Both the position numbers and the translations under genes were made by a program. From NCBI GenBank assembly GCA_902779055.1, contig CACZAD010000032.1:974-64973 (forward strand): 64,000 bases of DNA, in the 5' to 3' direction. Positions 35,664 to 44,849 of this stretch are shown piece by piece; position 1 is the stretch's first letter; the number at the start of each line of letters is the position of its first letter. The notes below the pieces were generated by a model. That model did no database searches. It was given only the letters and a program-made list of their open reading frames with translations, and was not told where the DNA came from. This stretch comes from Fibrobacter succinogenes. GTDB lineage: Bacteria > Fibrobacterota > Fibrobacteria > Fibrobacterales > Fibrobacteraceae.

Positions 35664-37331
35664 TTAAATGTTACCGTTCTTCTTGGCAGCGGCTTCTGCT
35701 TCGGCGAGAGCCTTTTCTGCCTTTTCCTTGTTAGCCTTGTCCCAAGCGAGGATGCTCTTGAGAGCGAGAATGCACGGGCTCTTTGCAACGATAAGCGTGA
35801 GTTCGTCCTTTTCGAGGGATTCCTTCACGAGGCGCTTGAATTCTTCCGGTTCCTTGACCTGGTTCACTTCGTAGACATTGTCAAAACCGGCGTTCTTTGC
35901 GATAGCACCGTAGTCAATCTTGTATGCCGGAGTGTGGTCGAGGTGACGGCCCGTACCCGGGTGTTCCTGCTGACCGGTCATAGCGGTAATGCTGTTGTCG
36001 AGAATGATGACGACGTGGCCAGTTTCGGGGCGGTTGTAACCCGCTTCCACAAGGCCGGTGATGCCACTGTGAACAAACGTAGAGTCGCCAATCACGGAGA
36101 CAACGCGCTTTGCCTGTTCGCGCGGAAGCACATTACGGAGACCGATACCCATACCGATAGCGGCACCCATGTCAATCATGTAGTCCATGGCGCTGATCGG
36201 CGGGAGAGCGGCGAGCGTGTAGCAGCCGATGTCACCGGAGACGATGCAGTCGAGTTCCTTGAGAACTGCGAAGGAGCTGCGGTGCGGGCAGCCCGGGCAG
36301 AGCATAGGCGGCTTACCCTTGACCGGAACCGGATCCGGGCTCTTGTCGCCAGCGATAATGCGGCGGACGCGGTTCACGTCGAGTTCACCAAAGCGGAAAA
36401 TCGGGTCAAACTTGCTTTCGCACTGGATGCCTGCGGCCTTGATGTTTTCAGCAAGCCACGGGTCGTTTTCTTCGATGACCATGAGGCGCTTGCCTTCGAA
36501 CTTCTTCGCGAAATCCTTGATGAGCTGCATCGGAAGCGGATAGGTCATACCGAGCTTGAGGATGCTTGCTTCCGGGGCGGCTTCGCGGACGTGGTGGTAG
36601 CTGATGCCGCTCACGATGATACCGAAGTCAGCGCTGCGCATTTCGACCTTGTTCGGGCCTTCGGCAACGTTCCAGGCTTCCATTTCGTCCATCTTGGCGC
36701 GGAGGCGACGGCCAGCCGGCTTCGAGAAGCCAGGCACCATCACGTGCTGGGCGATATTGCGTTCAAAGTTCGGCACCATTGCCGGGAGTTCTTCCTTCGG
36801 CACGACGATAGACTTGGAATGGTCCACGCGGGTGGTCATGCGGAGGATGACAGGAATCTTGAACTTTTCGCTCGTCTGCATGGCGATGCGGAAGAAGTCG
36901 TAGGCTTCCTGGGAGTTGGACGGTTCGAACATCGGGCAAACGGATGCCTTGGCGTGGTTACGCGTATCCTGTTCGTTCTGGGAGCTGCCCTGACCCGGGT
37001 CATCGGCAACAATCCACACCATGCCGCCATCGACACCCGTGTAAGTTGCAGTATAGAGAACATCACTTGCCACATTCAAGCCAACCATCTTCATGGTGAC
37101 AACACTGCGGGCGTGACCAAAAGCGGCACCGAGAGCTACTTCGGCAGCGACCTTTTCGTTCGGAGCCCACTGGGCATAGCCACCCAGTTCAGAGTAATCT
37201 TCCAAGATTTCGGTGGACGGAGTTCCCGGATAACCTGCGGCAAGCTGCACGTTGCAATGACGCATGGAAAGGGAAATGGCTTCGTTGCCCGAAATCAGCA
37301 TCTTTTTCGCATTTGGATCAAAAGCTGGCAT
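35664..37331 (-). CDS. iorA: Indolepyruvate ferredoxin oxidoreductase, alpha subunit
   Basis: Start 37331 (MPAFDPNAKKMLISGNEA) is chosen because AGGAA lies just upstream; a longer frame upstream has no ribosome site. The 555-residue subunit has the pyrimidine-binding domain (AAGYPGTPSTEILED), domain II, and the TPP-binding domain (GDIGCYTL; DSTFVHSGITGLVEAGYNRP; ILDNSITAMTGQQEHPG). The C-terminus is shorter than in archaeal IorA: the two [4Fe-4S] clusters (CxxCxxCxxxCP) are not visible, so electrons may pass differently or through another subunit. Operon with iorB. Confidence 0.92.
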   Translation of the reverse strand: MPAFDPNAKKMLISGNEAISLSMRHCNVQLAAGYPGTPSTEILEDYSELGGYAQWAPNEKVAAEVALGAAFGHARSVVTMKMVGLNVASDVLYTATYTGVDGGMVWIVADDPGQGSSQNEQDTRNHAKASVCPMFEPSNSQEAYDFFRIAMQTSEKFKIPVILRMTTRVDHSKSIVVPKEELPAMVPNFERNIAQHVMVPGFSKPAGRRLRAKMDEMEAWNVAEGPNKVEMRSADFGIIVSGISYHHVREAAPEASILKLGMTYPLPMQLIKDFAKKFEGKRLMVIEENDPWLAENIKAAGIQCESKFDPIFRFGELDVNRVRRIIAGDKSPDPVPVKGKPPMLCPGCPHRSSFAVLKELDCIVSGDIGCYTLAALPPISAMDYMIDMGAAIGMGIGLRNVLPREQAKRVVSVIGDSTFVHSGITGLVEAGYNRPETGHVVIILDNSITAMTGQQEHPGTGRHLDHTPAYKIDYGAIAKNAGFDNVYEVNQVKEPEEFKRLVKESLEKDELTLIVAKSPCILALKSILAWDKANKEKAEKALAEAEAAAKKNGNI

Positions 37332-37493
37332 GATATTCCTTTTTTGTTTTAATCGTTTTTTAAACGAACTGCAATATAGAAAAAAACTATTTTGTGCATC
37401 CTTGGCACGGACTTCAAGAAACGCGAAAACAAGAAGTAATTTTTTGTTATATATTATTAAGGTTTTAACTATGTATAAAACTCCGAAAAAGGA

Positions 37494-37520
37494 GATGCCC
37501 GAACAAGTCGGGCATGACAA
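37494..37520. repeat. TGACA-type palindrome before the flavodiiron gene
   Basis: ATGCCCGA/TCGGGCAT (37495-37502 and 37508-37515) with loop ACAAG, followed by GACAA. Confidence 0.65.
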
Positions 37521-37547
37521 GTTTAGGATTAAAAAAAGAGGAATAAA

Positions 37548-38726
37548 ATGATTGTTTCAGATTTTAGCGAAAGCATTAAGTTCGTTGGAGTGGATGACCG
37601 CGAGATTGATTTGTTTGAAGGTCAGTACAAGGTTCCTGACGGAGTTTCGTACAATTCCTACGTGATTTTTGACGAGAAGATTGCAGTCACGGATTCCGTG
37701 GACGCACACAAAGTAAATGAATGGTTAGCAAATGTTGAAAATGCGCTACAAGGCAAAAAACCCGACTACCTGATTGTCCATCATTTGGAACCCGACCACG
37801 CCGGTGGCTTTCTCGAATTCATCAAAAAATACCCGGACGCAACCATTGCCGCATCCGCAAAGGCACTTGCATTCATTCCGCAGTTCGTCAAGCTCCCGGA
37901 AGGCACAAAGACGTTCACGCTCAAGGATGGCGACACGCTTTCGCTCGGCAAACACACGCTAAAGTTCATCGCCGCCCCGATGGTCCACTGGCCCGAAGTC
38001 TTGCTCAGCTACGACGAATCCGAAAAGATTCTGTTCTCGGCAGACGCATTCGGCACATTCGGACTTTCTGGCAAACTCGGCGAAGACTGGGTGAGCGAAG
38101 CAAGACGCTACTACATCAACATTGTCGGGAAATACGGTATGCAGGTACAGAGCGTTTTGAAGAAGCTCGCCGGCATTGAAGTCAAGACGATTTGCCCGTT
38201 GCACGGCCCGGTTCTTACAGACAATTTAAGTTTCTACATTGAAAAGTACAACACCTGGAGCAGCTATGCGCCTGAAACACAAGGCGTATTCGTCGCTTAC
38301 GCAGGCGTTTACGGCCACACGGCAGAAGCCGCAAAGAAGCTCGCGGAATCGCTCCGCGAAAAAGGCGTTGACGTGACGATTATGGATTTGGCCCGCACGT
38401 ATTCTTCGGAGACGGTCGCACAGGCATTCCGCTACAGCCATCTCGCCGTTTGCGCAACAACGCTTGACGCCGGGCTCTTCCCCGCCGCCGAAAAGTTCCT
38501 CACGCACATCAAGGCGAAAAACTACAGCAACCGCAAAGTCGGCATTGTCGAGAACGGTTCGTGGGCGCCGATGGCCGCAAAGAAAATGCACGAGATTCTC
38601 GACACGCTCAAGAACGTGACATTCTGCGAAACGACGGTCACGCTCAAGTCCGCCCTCGACGAGACTTCTGCCGCAAAGCTCGAAGAACTAGCCGTAGAAT
38701 TCGCGAAGGATTTGGGGAAAGCGTAG
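37548..38726 (+). CDS. A-type flavodiiron protein (FprA/ROO family)
   Basis: The 392-residue protein has an N-terminal metallo-beta-lactamase-type diiron domain with ligands in HLEPDH (79-84), MVHWPE, FSADAFG and PLHGPV, and a C-terminal flavodoxin domain from ~250 (VFVAYAGVYGHTAEAAKKLAE) that binds FMN. Such proteins reduce O2 to water or NO to N2O and protect anaerobes. There is no fused rubredoxin or NADH oxidase domain, so an external donor is needed. AGAGGAA precedes the start. It stands alone and is divergent from iorAB. Confidence 0.93.
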   Translation: MIVSDFSESIKFVGVDDREIDLFEGQYKVPDGVSYNSYVIFDEKIAVTDSVDAHKVNEWLANVENALQGKKPDYLIVHHLEPDHAGGFLEFIKKYPDATIAASAKALAFIPQFVKLPEGTKTFTLKDGDTLSLGKHTLKFIAAPMVHWPEVLLSYDESEKILFSADAFGTFGLSGKLGEDWVSEARRYYINIVGKYGMQVQSVLKKLAGIEVKTICPLHGPVLTDNLSFYIEKYNTWSSYAPETQGVFVAYAGVYGHTAEAAKKLAESLREKGVDVTIMDLARTYSSETVAQAFRYSHLAVCATTLDAGLFPAAEKFLTHIKAKNYSNRKVGIVENGSWAPMAAKKMHEILDTLKNVTFCETTVTLKSALDETSAAKLEELAVEFAKDLGKA

Positions 38727-38938
38727 TTTATTTTACAAGAAGGCGATGCCCTGTCGAAGCAGGGCATGACAACTTTTTAGCAAGACAAAAAGGTGACCCC
38801 GCAACGAGTGCGGGGTGACAATGAGAAAGTGAATTGCATAAAAAATGCAAATAAAGTCGGCGGAGGCCGACTTTTTCGTTTAAAGAATGTCACTGGCTCC
38901 CGGACCCCGGAATGGGATCCGGGGTGACAAGCCACCAG
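38727..38938. repeat. Intergenic palindromes and terminator
   Basis: The gap holds a GATGCCCTG/CAGGGCATGACAA element (38745-38772), a GTGACCCCGCA/TGCGGGGTGACAA element (38793-38821), a terminator AAAGTCGGC/GCCGACTTT (38853-38861 and 38866-38874) with a T-rich end, and a GGACCCCGG/CCGGGGTGACAA element to 38931. No gene was seen. Confidence 0.65.
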
Positions 38939-39289
38939 TTACTTCTTGCTGGCGAGTTCGTCTTCGAGTTTCTTGTTACGGCTGTCCTGCATTTCGCAGA
39001 TGTTCTTGAGGTTGTTGATTTCTGCGTTCTGCTTGGCCACCTGGTCCTTGAGGTCTTCGCACTTGGCCGCAAAAGTCTGCTCGGATTCGATTCGAGCGTT
39101 CAGTTCCTTGCGGAGGCTGTCCACAGAATTGCGAAGCCTTTCGACGGCATCGTCGGCATCCTTGATAACCGGGTTATCCGAAACATCGCACTCATCACCA
39201 CAAGAACAGCCACTCAACAATTTCTTCTTAATAGCGATTGTGGCAACAGCACCAAGTATTGCACCTATAAAAAAAGTATGTGATTTCAT
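38939..39289 (-). CDS. Small membrane-anchored coiled-coil protein
   Basis: The 116-residue protein has one N-terminal hydrophobic helix (FFIGAILGAVATIAI, ~6-20), a short Cys motif (CSCGDEC), and a coiled coil from ~42 to the end with heptad spacing. A GAAAGGAG ribosome site supports the start. It resembles YtxH-like or DUF-type gas-vesicle-like small anchors only in layout. The function is unknown. It may anchor something to the inner membrane. Confidence 0.65.
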   Translation of the reverse strand: MKSHTFFIGAILGAVATIAIKKKLLSGCSCGDECDVSDNPVIKDADDAVERLRNSVDSLRKELNARIESEQTFAAKCEDLKDQVAKQNAEINNLKNICEMQDSRNKKLEDELASKK

Positions 39290-39447
39290 AACCGGACTCC
39301 TTTCGTTACCCCTTTAATATCCATTTTGAACACCCAAAAGTCAAGAGATTTTAAAAGATTTCCCCTAAAAAGCCTCCACAACCCCTTAAATTTGCAAAAT
39401 GATTACAAAAATCTTATATTTCTAAAAGATATACCCACAGAAGGTTT

Positions 39448-41043
39448 ATGGCCCATCCATTATATATAGTCATCGCCGTTATTTGCGCCATCATACTGCT
39501 GATATTCCTATATCAGTTCAGGGTGCTTTTCGACAAAAGCGAAAAGACGGACAAGGACTTTTTATTTTTGGCTTGCTGGTCCACCATATTCTGCATCCAG
39601 GATGCAATCTGGGGACTGTTCGGGTGCGGCATCATAGACTGCCCGACGCTGTACTTTCTGTCGACATCGGCATTCCACATGCTGGCCGCCGTTTCGGCCT
39701 ACATTTGGCTGAGCTACATCCTCAACTTTATCGGCCTGAAGCAAGAAATCGCAGTCCCCGCCAAGCTGCTGTCGTTGACGCTCGTGCTGTTTCAGATTGT
39801 CATAATCGCGGTAAACTTCAAGACCCGATTCATTTTCGATATCGGTTGCGACAACACCTACATCGCCTGCCCCGGAAGATCGCTCCTCTATTATAGCCAG
39901 TACCTTACGTTCTTTATCGTCGGGATTTTAACAGCCTTCAAGATCAGCAAGGCGACCAACCTGAACACACAGCGGAAATATATCGCCGGGCTCGCATTCC
40001 TTTTCGCACCGATCTTTTGCGGTTTCTTGCAAAAAGCGTTCCCACTAGCTCCTTGCGACTCCATCGGCTACACGCTTGGCTGCTGCTCCGTTTACGCGTT
40101 CTACGTTTCAAAGATTTGCAGAAACAGGGACCTTTCGCAAAAGGCGGTCATCATCGCGGGGCTTTCTTCGGACTACGACCTTGTGATGTACGTGAATGCG
40201 CAGAAGAACAAGGCAACGTTCTACCAGATCAGCGAAAAGTTCGACCAGGTCCTTTCGAAATTCGATGACAGCATGCAGAACATCAAGAAGTTCGACAGCC
40301 TGATGCAAAAGATCATCGATCCCGGCCAGCTTGAGGAATTCCTCGAAAAGACAAACCTCGAAAAATGTCTTGAGACTTTGCAGGAAGTGCAGTATTACAC
40401 CGTTCCGTTCGTCGCCACGATTGACGGCAAGGCAGAACATTACCGCCTCAAGATTGCAAGCGACAGCACGAACACCCAGGCATTCGTCATCGGCATCATC
40501 AACGTCGAAGCGGAATACCAGCTAGCCGAAAAGACACAGAAGCTCAAGAAAGACTTGAGGCAGACGATGCTCATTGCCATCAAGGATCCGCTCACGGGTG
40601 TCGGAAGCGCCGCGGCGTTCAAGGTCAAGTGCGAACAGCTCGACCGTCAAATCAAGGAAGGTCTGACGGTCAAGTTTGCGATTGTGGAATGCGACGTGAA
40701 CGACTTGAAATTGATGAACGATTCGTTTGGGCACGACATGGGCGACCAGTACCTCAAAAACTGTTGCAAGGTGTTCTGCAATACGTTCAAGCATAGCCCC
40801 GTGTATCGAATGGGCGGCGACGAGTTCGCCATTGTCCTGACGGATATGGAATACGACAGGCGTTCGGAACTGTTCGAAAAGTTGAAGCGCTCCGTGAACC
40901 GCAAAATGGACAATCCGCAAGAAAGCATTTCGTTTGCCGCGGGGATGGCGGAATACAACAGCCGTATTGACGAATGCGCCAAGGACGTGCTGAAGCGCGC
41001 CGACACGTTCATGTACATCAACAAGACCGAAGTCAAGAAGTAA
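39448..41043 (+). CDS. Membrane diguanylate cyclase
   Basis: The 531-residue protein has seven or so membrane helices in residues 1-~220, a coiled linker and small sensor-like segment (~225-365), and a GGDEF domain at the C-terminus (PLTGVGSAAAFKVK; MGGDEFAIVL with GGDEF at 456-460). It should make cyclic di-GMP from two GTP in response to a membrane signal. The inhibitory RxxD site that normally lies five residues before GGDEF is not present (the residues are SPVYRM), so product feedback may be absent. GAAGG lies just before the ATG. No partner phosphodiesterase is nearby. Confidence 0.9.
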   Translation: MAHPLYIVIAVICAIILLIFLYQFRVLFDKSEKTDKDFLFLACWSTIFCIQDAIWGLFGCGIIDCPTLYFLSTSAFHMLAAVSAYIWLSYILNFIGLKQEIAVPAKLLSLTLVLFQIVIIAVNFKTRFIFDIGCDNTYIACPGRSLLYYSQYLTFFIVGILTAFKISKATNLNTQRKYIAGLAFLFAPIFCGFLQKAFPLAPCDSIGYTLGCCSVYAFYVSKICRNRDLSQKAVIIAGLSSDYDLVMYVNAQKNKATFYQISEKFDQVLSKFDDSMQNIKKFDSLMQKIIDPGQLEEFLEKTNLEKCLETLQEVQYYTVPFVATIDGKAEHYRLKIASDSTNTQAFVIGIINVEAEYQLAEKTQKLKKDLRQTMLIAIKDPLTGVGSAAAFKVKCEQLDRQIKEGLTVKFAIVECDVNDLKLMNDSFGHDMGDQYLKNCCKVFCNTFKHSPVYRMGGDEFAIVLTDMEYDRRSELFEKLKRSVNRKMDNPQESISFAAGMAEYNSRIDECAKDVLKRADTFMYINKTEVKK

Positions 41044-41049
41044 TTGTGT

Positions 41050-41080
41050 AAGGTGGCCCCGCTACGAGTGCGGGGTGACA
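41050..41080. repeat. TGACA-type palindrome
   Basis: GGCCCCGC and GCGGGGTGACA pair around TACGAGT, between the cyclase gene and the tRNA terminator. Confidence 0.6.
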
Positions 41081-41083
41081 GCA

Positions 41084-41113
41084 AGAAAAAACCCCAAGTC
41101 TTGCGACTTGGGG
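41084..41113 (-). terminator. Terminator of the tRNA-Ser gene
   Basis: CCCCAAGTC/GACTTGGGG (41092-41100 and 41105-41113, loop TTGC) is followed on the minus strand by six T. Confidence 0.85.
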
Positions 41114-41121
41114 CTTTTCAG

Positions 41122-41210
41122 CGGGAAGAGCGAGATTCGAACTCGCGATAGGATTAAGTCCTATACGTCCTTAGCAGGGACGCGCCTTCGGCCAACTCGG
41201 CCATCTTCCC
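41122..41210 (-). tRNA. tRNA-Ser (anticodon GCU)
   Basis: The 89-nt minus-strand sequence forms a class II tRNA. The acceptor stem is GGGAAGA/TCTTCCC with discriminator G. The D arm contains TGGCCGAGTTGGCCGAAGGC. The anticodon stem is CGTCC/GGACG around CTGCTAA, giving GCT. A variable arm (TATAGGA/TCCTATC type) and T loop GTTCGAATC follow. The 3' CCA is not encoded. A GCU anticodon with a long variable arm means serine, reading AGC and AGU. The 5' flank has two copies of CTTCCCATCTTGG. Confidence 0.95.
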
Positions 41211-41401
41211 ATCTTGGTCTTCCCATCTTGGGGACACTAATTTTAACAAATTTTCGCCGAAATTTCAAGGGGTAACGGGCAAAAACGAACAATTTCCCCA
41301 AAAAAGAGCCTATTTTTTACATTTTTCGCCCCGCAAGGAGGGACAGGCCCCTAAAACTTTTATATCTTGTAACTCGTTAACAGTCAAAGACTTACAGAAA
41401 T

Positions 41402-44400
41402 ATGCATAAGCTTACCAAAATCATTGTTGCCGTCTTTCTTGTAGCCCTGATTTGCTACATCCCATTCTATATAGTCGTGTTCAAGATCCTCCCCGAACGC
41501 GACCCGGACAACATTTTTAACCGTACGACCATTTTGCAGGTGCTTTCTGGCGAGACCCGCGTTTTCTACGAAGATGGCGAGAACTTGCTGGGCGCATTCT
41601 TCGACGCGAACCACCGTGTTTACGTTCCCTACGGTGATATCCCGGTCAACCTGATCAACGCCCTTATCGCAGCAGAAGATTCCCGTTACTGGACGCACAA
41701 CGGCTACGACCTCAAGGGCTTCATGCGCGCCATGTTCAACAACATCCGCGCCGGGCACCTCCGTCAGGGCGGATCCTCACTCACGCAGCAGGCCGTCAAG
41801 AACATTTTCGGCCGCGAAGAACGCAGCGTCAAGGAAAAGCTCAAGGAATTTTTGAATGCGCTCCGCATGGAGAAGCATTTTACCAAGGAAGACATCCTGG
41901 AATTCTACCTGAACCAGTTCCACGTTTCGGGTACAGGCAAGGGCGTGGCCATCGCAGCACAGTACTTCTTCAACAAGGAACTCAAGGACCTGACACTTGC
42001 CGAATGCGCATTCATCGCAGGCTCGGTCAAGGGACCGTTCAACTACGACCCGTTCATCCAGCGCTCCGAAGAACGCCGCAAGAAGGCTCTTGATCGTGGC
42101 CAAAAGCGACTCCAGTACGTACTCGGTCGCATGGTCGAAGAAGGTTACATCGAGCAGGCCGATATGGACGCCGCCGTCGCAAAGCCGCTGGAATTTAACC
42201 ACGGGAACTTCCGCTTTACGATGAGTACGACGCTCGAACGTTTGGAAGAACGTCTCGACAGCGACTACTTCCACGAAATTTTCCAGCAGGAAGGCATTGA
42301 AGACTGGCGCAAGGCCCAGCTCGAAATCACGACGACATTGAACGCCAAGTCCCAGGACGCCGCCAAGCGCGCCTTGCAGACCAACATCAGCAACCTGCAG
42401 CTGCAACTTGGCGGTTTTGTACTCCCCAAGGCACAGTTCGCAAACCGCGCCCGCAACGCACGCAAGGGCGATTACCTCTACGGCGCCGTGGATAGCGTTT
42501 TCTACGATACAACCGGACGCCTCCAGTCGCTCAAGCTGAACTTCGGACAGCTCAAGGGCATCGTCACGGAACAGGCGGTCAACGACTTCGCCAAATTGGC
42601 CGGTGGCGACGTGAACAAGATTTTAGCGACCCAGCTCAAGCCGGGAGCCATCCTCCTCGTGAGCATCATCGACGAAACGCCGATCGATGGTTACGCTCCG
42701 TGCAAAATCGAAACGGAACCGGTACTCCAAGGAGCCTTGGTCGCCATCCAGAACGGCAAGGTCCTCGCAAGCCAGGGCGGTTTCCACAACACCGGATTTG
42801 ACCGTAGCTTCAAGGCGCTCCGCCAGCTCGGTTCCAGCTGGAAGCCCATCCTTTATGCCCTCGCCTTGCAATACAACTGGAATTACCTCGACAACCTCGA
42901 AAACGAATTCAACGTGTTCCAGTACGGAAACCAGTTCTACTTCCCGCGCCCTGACCACAAGAACAAGGGTGACGTCGTGACGATCGCCTGGGCGGCGACA
43001 CGTTCCGAGAACATCGCAAGCATTTGGCTATTGGAGCACCTTTTGGACAAGCTTTCGGACAAGGAATTCGAAGACGTCGCCCGCGAAAACGGTTTTGCCC
43101 GCGAAGCCGACGAAGAACGCATACGCTTCGTGGAACGCCTGCGCGACAAGCACGGGCTTATGATGAAGGAAGAGGTCAAGCGTGAAATCGAATTCACGAA
43201 GGCCCGAGACGCCCTTGTGGAACGCTACATGAACGACGGCAAGGTCCTCAAGGCCCGCGCCGTGCAGAACCTCCGCTTCGGAACGTTCAACGACATCGCT
43301 TTGAAACAAGCGAAAAGAGATCCGAAGATTGTCAAGTACATCAACCATAATTACAAGAACTATTCCGAAATCATGCGCACCCGCGAGATCCAGGAACTCG
43401 ACCCGGACGAATCGGCAAAATTGCCGCCGCTCGATTCCGTGCAGCTTGCGGACAACTTTACGCTTGCCGACTTTAAGCGATTGAACGCCATGATCGAACC
43501 GGTCGATAGCGAAGCTGATTACTTTGATATGGCTCATTTGCGTTACTGGCCCGATTATCGCCGCGCGCTTGCGATGGCCGACTACGCACGCTTTGCCCAC
43601 GAAATCGGCATCCACCAGAAGTTGCAGAAAGTGTTCAGCATGCCGCTCGGCGTGAACGACATTACGCTTGCCGAAATCAGCACCGCTTACCAGACGCTCC
43701 TGACCGGAAAAATCTACAAGTGCAAGGACGCCGACTGGACCGAACCGTGCTTCATCAAGGAAATCAAGAACCGCGACGGACGCGTCATCTTTAGGAACAA
43801 GATGGAATCGAAGACGGTGCTTGACGATACAGTGACTACGCAGGTGGGCGTGATGCTGCGTTCCGTGTTCACAAACGGTACGGCACACAGCCAGCTCTCG
43901 GCACTCAGCATTTACAGCCCTGATAAAAAGACGAAGCTCCGCTTCCCGGTGATGGGCAAGACGGGTACGACAAACGATTACAGGAACGTGGCATTCCTGG
44001 GCGCACTCCCGACGTACGTCAACGAAAAGAACGGGATTGCCCTGGATTCTGTCGTGGCGATCGGAAGCTACGTGGGCTTTGACGACAACAAGCCTTTGAA
44101 ATCGGGACGCACGCGTATTGCAGGCGCCTCGGGTGGCCTGCCGCAGTGGGCGTCGTTTGCTAAGGAAGAGATGGAAATTCTCGGACTTCCGAACAAGATT
44201 GACTTCCTTGACATTTCGATGCTCGCCACAGGCGAAGTACCGCTGATGCTGACAAACGAACGTGGAGAACTCACGGTCGATCCGATGACGGGCGAAGCGC
44301 TCGTGAACGGAGAAAAGGGCCGCCCGCTGCCGTGGCTCGACGTGCCGGGATTCACGCCGCCGCAGGTACAAAAGATTGCCGCCGAAACGATTGCAAGGTC

Positions 44401-44803
44401 CGGAATCGTGGTAAGCCTGCCAATGCCGCAGTCTGCACCGTCCACCATTCCGCAGACGGAAACACAGACCGGAAACGCAGCAGCCTCTGCGCCGGACAAC
44501 GCACAGCCAAACGCCTCGACGGGTTCCGAGAACGTAGCCCCAGCAACAGCACAGGTGACAGCGCCGGCAGCCCAGCAAGCCATCCCTGCTGATGCACGAC
44601 CCGTTTCTGAAGTCATGAAGGCCGACTCCATAAAGAAAGCTCAAGAAGCAGCAAAGCAGATTCCGCCTAACACGCAGCAGACGTTCACGCCTGTTCAGCC
44701 GCAAAAGCCGCAAGCCACTATGCCTAAGGACGACGACTGGGATTTGCCCGAAAACTTCAACAGCAAAAACGCATTCGTGCCCATCGAAGTCGACGGCGAG
44801 TAA
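41402..44803 (+). CDS. Class A penicillin-binding protein (PBP1-type)
   Basis: The 1133-residue enzyme has an N-terminal membrane helix (~5-27), a GT51 glycosyltransferase domain (EDSRYWTHNGYDLKG with catalytic Glu near 92; GGSSLTQQAVKN), and a transpeptidase domain with SSWK (catalytic Ser478, Lys481), SEN (535-537) and KTG (853-855). It polymerises and cross-links peptidoglycan in the periplasm. The gap between SxN and KTG is longer than usual, with a ~250-residue helical, charged insertion. A Pro/Gln/Ala-rich tail (~995-1133) ends it. Next is a lipoprotein gene 46 bp downstream, perhaps an outer-membrane activator like LpoA (speculative). Confidence 0.92.
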   Translation: MHKLTKIIVAVFLVALICYIPFYIVVFKILPERDPDNIFNRTTILQVLSGETRVFYEDGENLLGAFFDANHRVYVPYGDIPVNLINALIAAEDSRYWTHNGYDLKGFMRAMFNNIRAGHLRQGGSSLTQQAVKNIFGREERSVKEKLKEFLNALRMEKHFTKEDILEFYLNQFHVSGTGKGVAIAAQYFFNKELKDLTLAECAFIAGSVKGPFNYDPFIQRSEERRKKALDRGQKRLQYVLGRMVEEGYIEQADMDAAVAKPLEFNHGNFRFTMSTTLERLEERLDSDYFHEIFQQEGIEDWRKAQLEITTTLNAKSQDAAKRALQTNISNLQLQLGGFVLPKAQFANRARNARKGDYLYGAVDSVFYDTTGRLQSLKLNFGQLKGIVTEQAVNDFAKLAGGDVNKILATQLKPGAILLVSIIDETPIDGYAPCKIETEPVLQGALVAIQNGKVLASQGGFHNTGFDRSFKALRQLGSSWKPILYALALQYNWNYLDNLENEFNVFQYGNQFYFPRPDHKNKGDVVTIAWAATRSENIASIWLLEHLLDKLSDKEFEDVARENGFAREADEERIRFVERLRDKHGLMMKEEVKREIEFTKARDALVERYMNDGKVLKARAVQNLRFGTFNDIALKQAKRDPKIVKYINHNYKNYSEIMRTREIQELDPDESAKLPPLDSVQLADNFTLADFKRLNAMIEPVDSEADYFDMAHLRYWPDYRRALAMADYARFAHEIGIHQKLQKVFSMPLGVNDITLAEISTAYQTLLTGKIYKCKDADWTEPCFIKEIKNRDGRVIFRNKMESKTVLDDTVTTQVGVMLRSVFTNGTAHSQLSALSIYSPDKKTKLRFPVMGKTGTTNDYRNVAFLGALPTYVNEKNGIALDSVVAIGSYVGFDDNKPLKSGRTRIAGASGGLPQWASFAKEEMEILGLPNKIDFLDISMLATGEVPLMLTNERGELTVDPMTGEALVNGEKGRPLPWLDVPGFTPPQVQKIAAETIARSGIVVSLPMPQSAPSTIPQTETQTGNAAASAPDNAQPNASTGSENVAPATAQVTAPAAQQAIPADARPVSEVMKADSIKKAQEAAKQIPPNTQQTFTPVQPQKPQATMPKDDDWDLPENFNSKNAFVPIEVDGE

Positions 44804-44849
44804 ATTGTTATTTTTGTTGATGGTTTCATCATTTTTTCGGAGATGCTTC

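Noticed and set aside
35214..37352. 712-residue plus-strand frame opposite iorAB
   Set aside because: Antisense shadow crossing two real genes; His/Val/Asp-rich with no domain.
5996..41080. CRISPR-like array from the repeated palindromes
   Set aside because: The spacing is irregular, the repeats differ in sequence, and no Cas gene is present.
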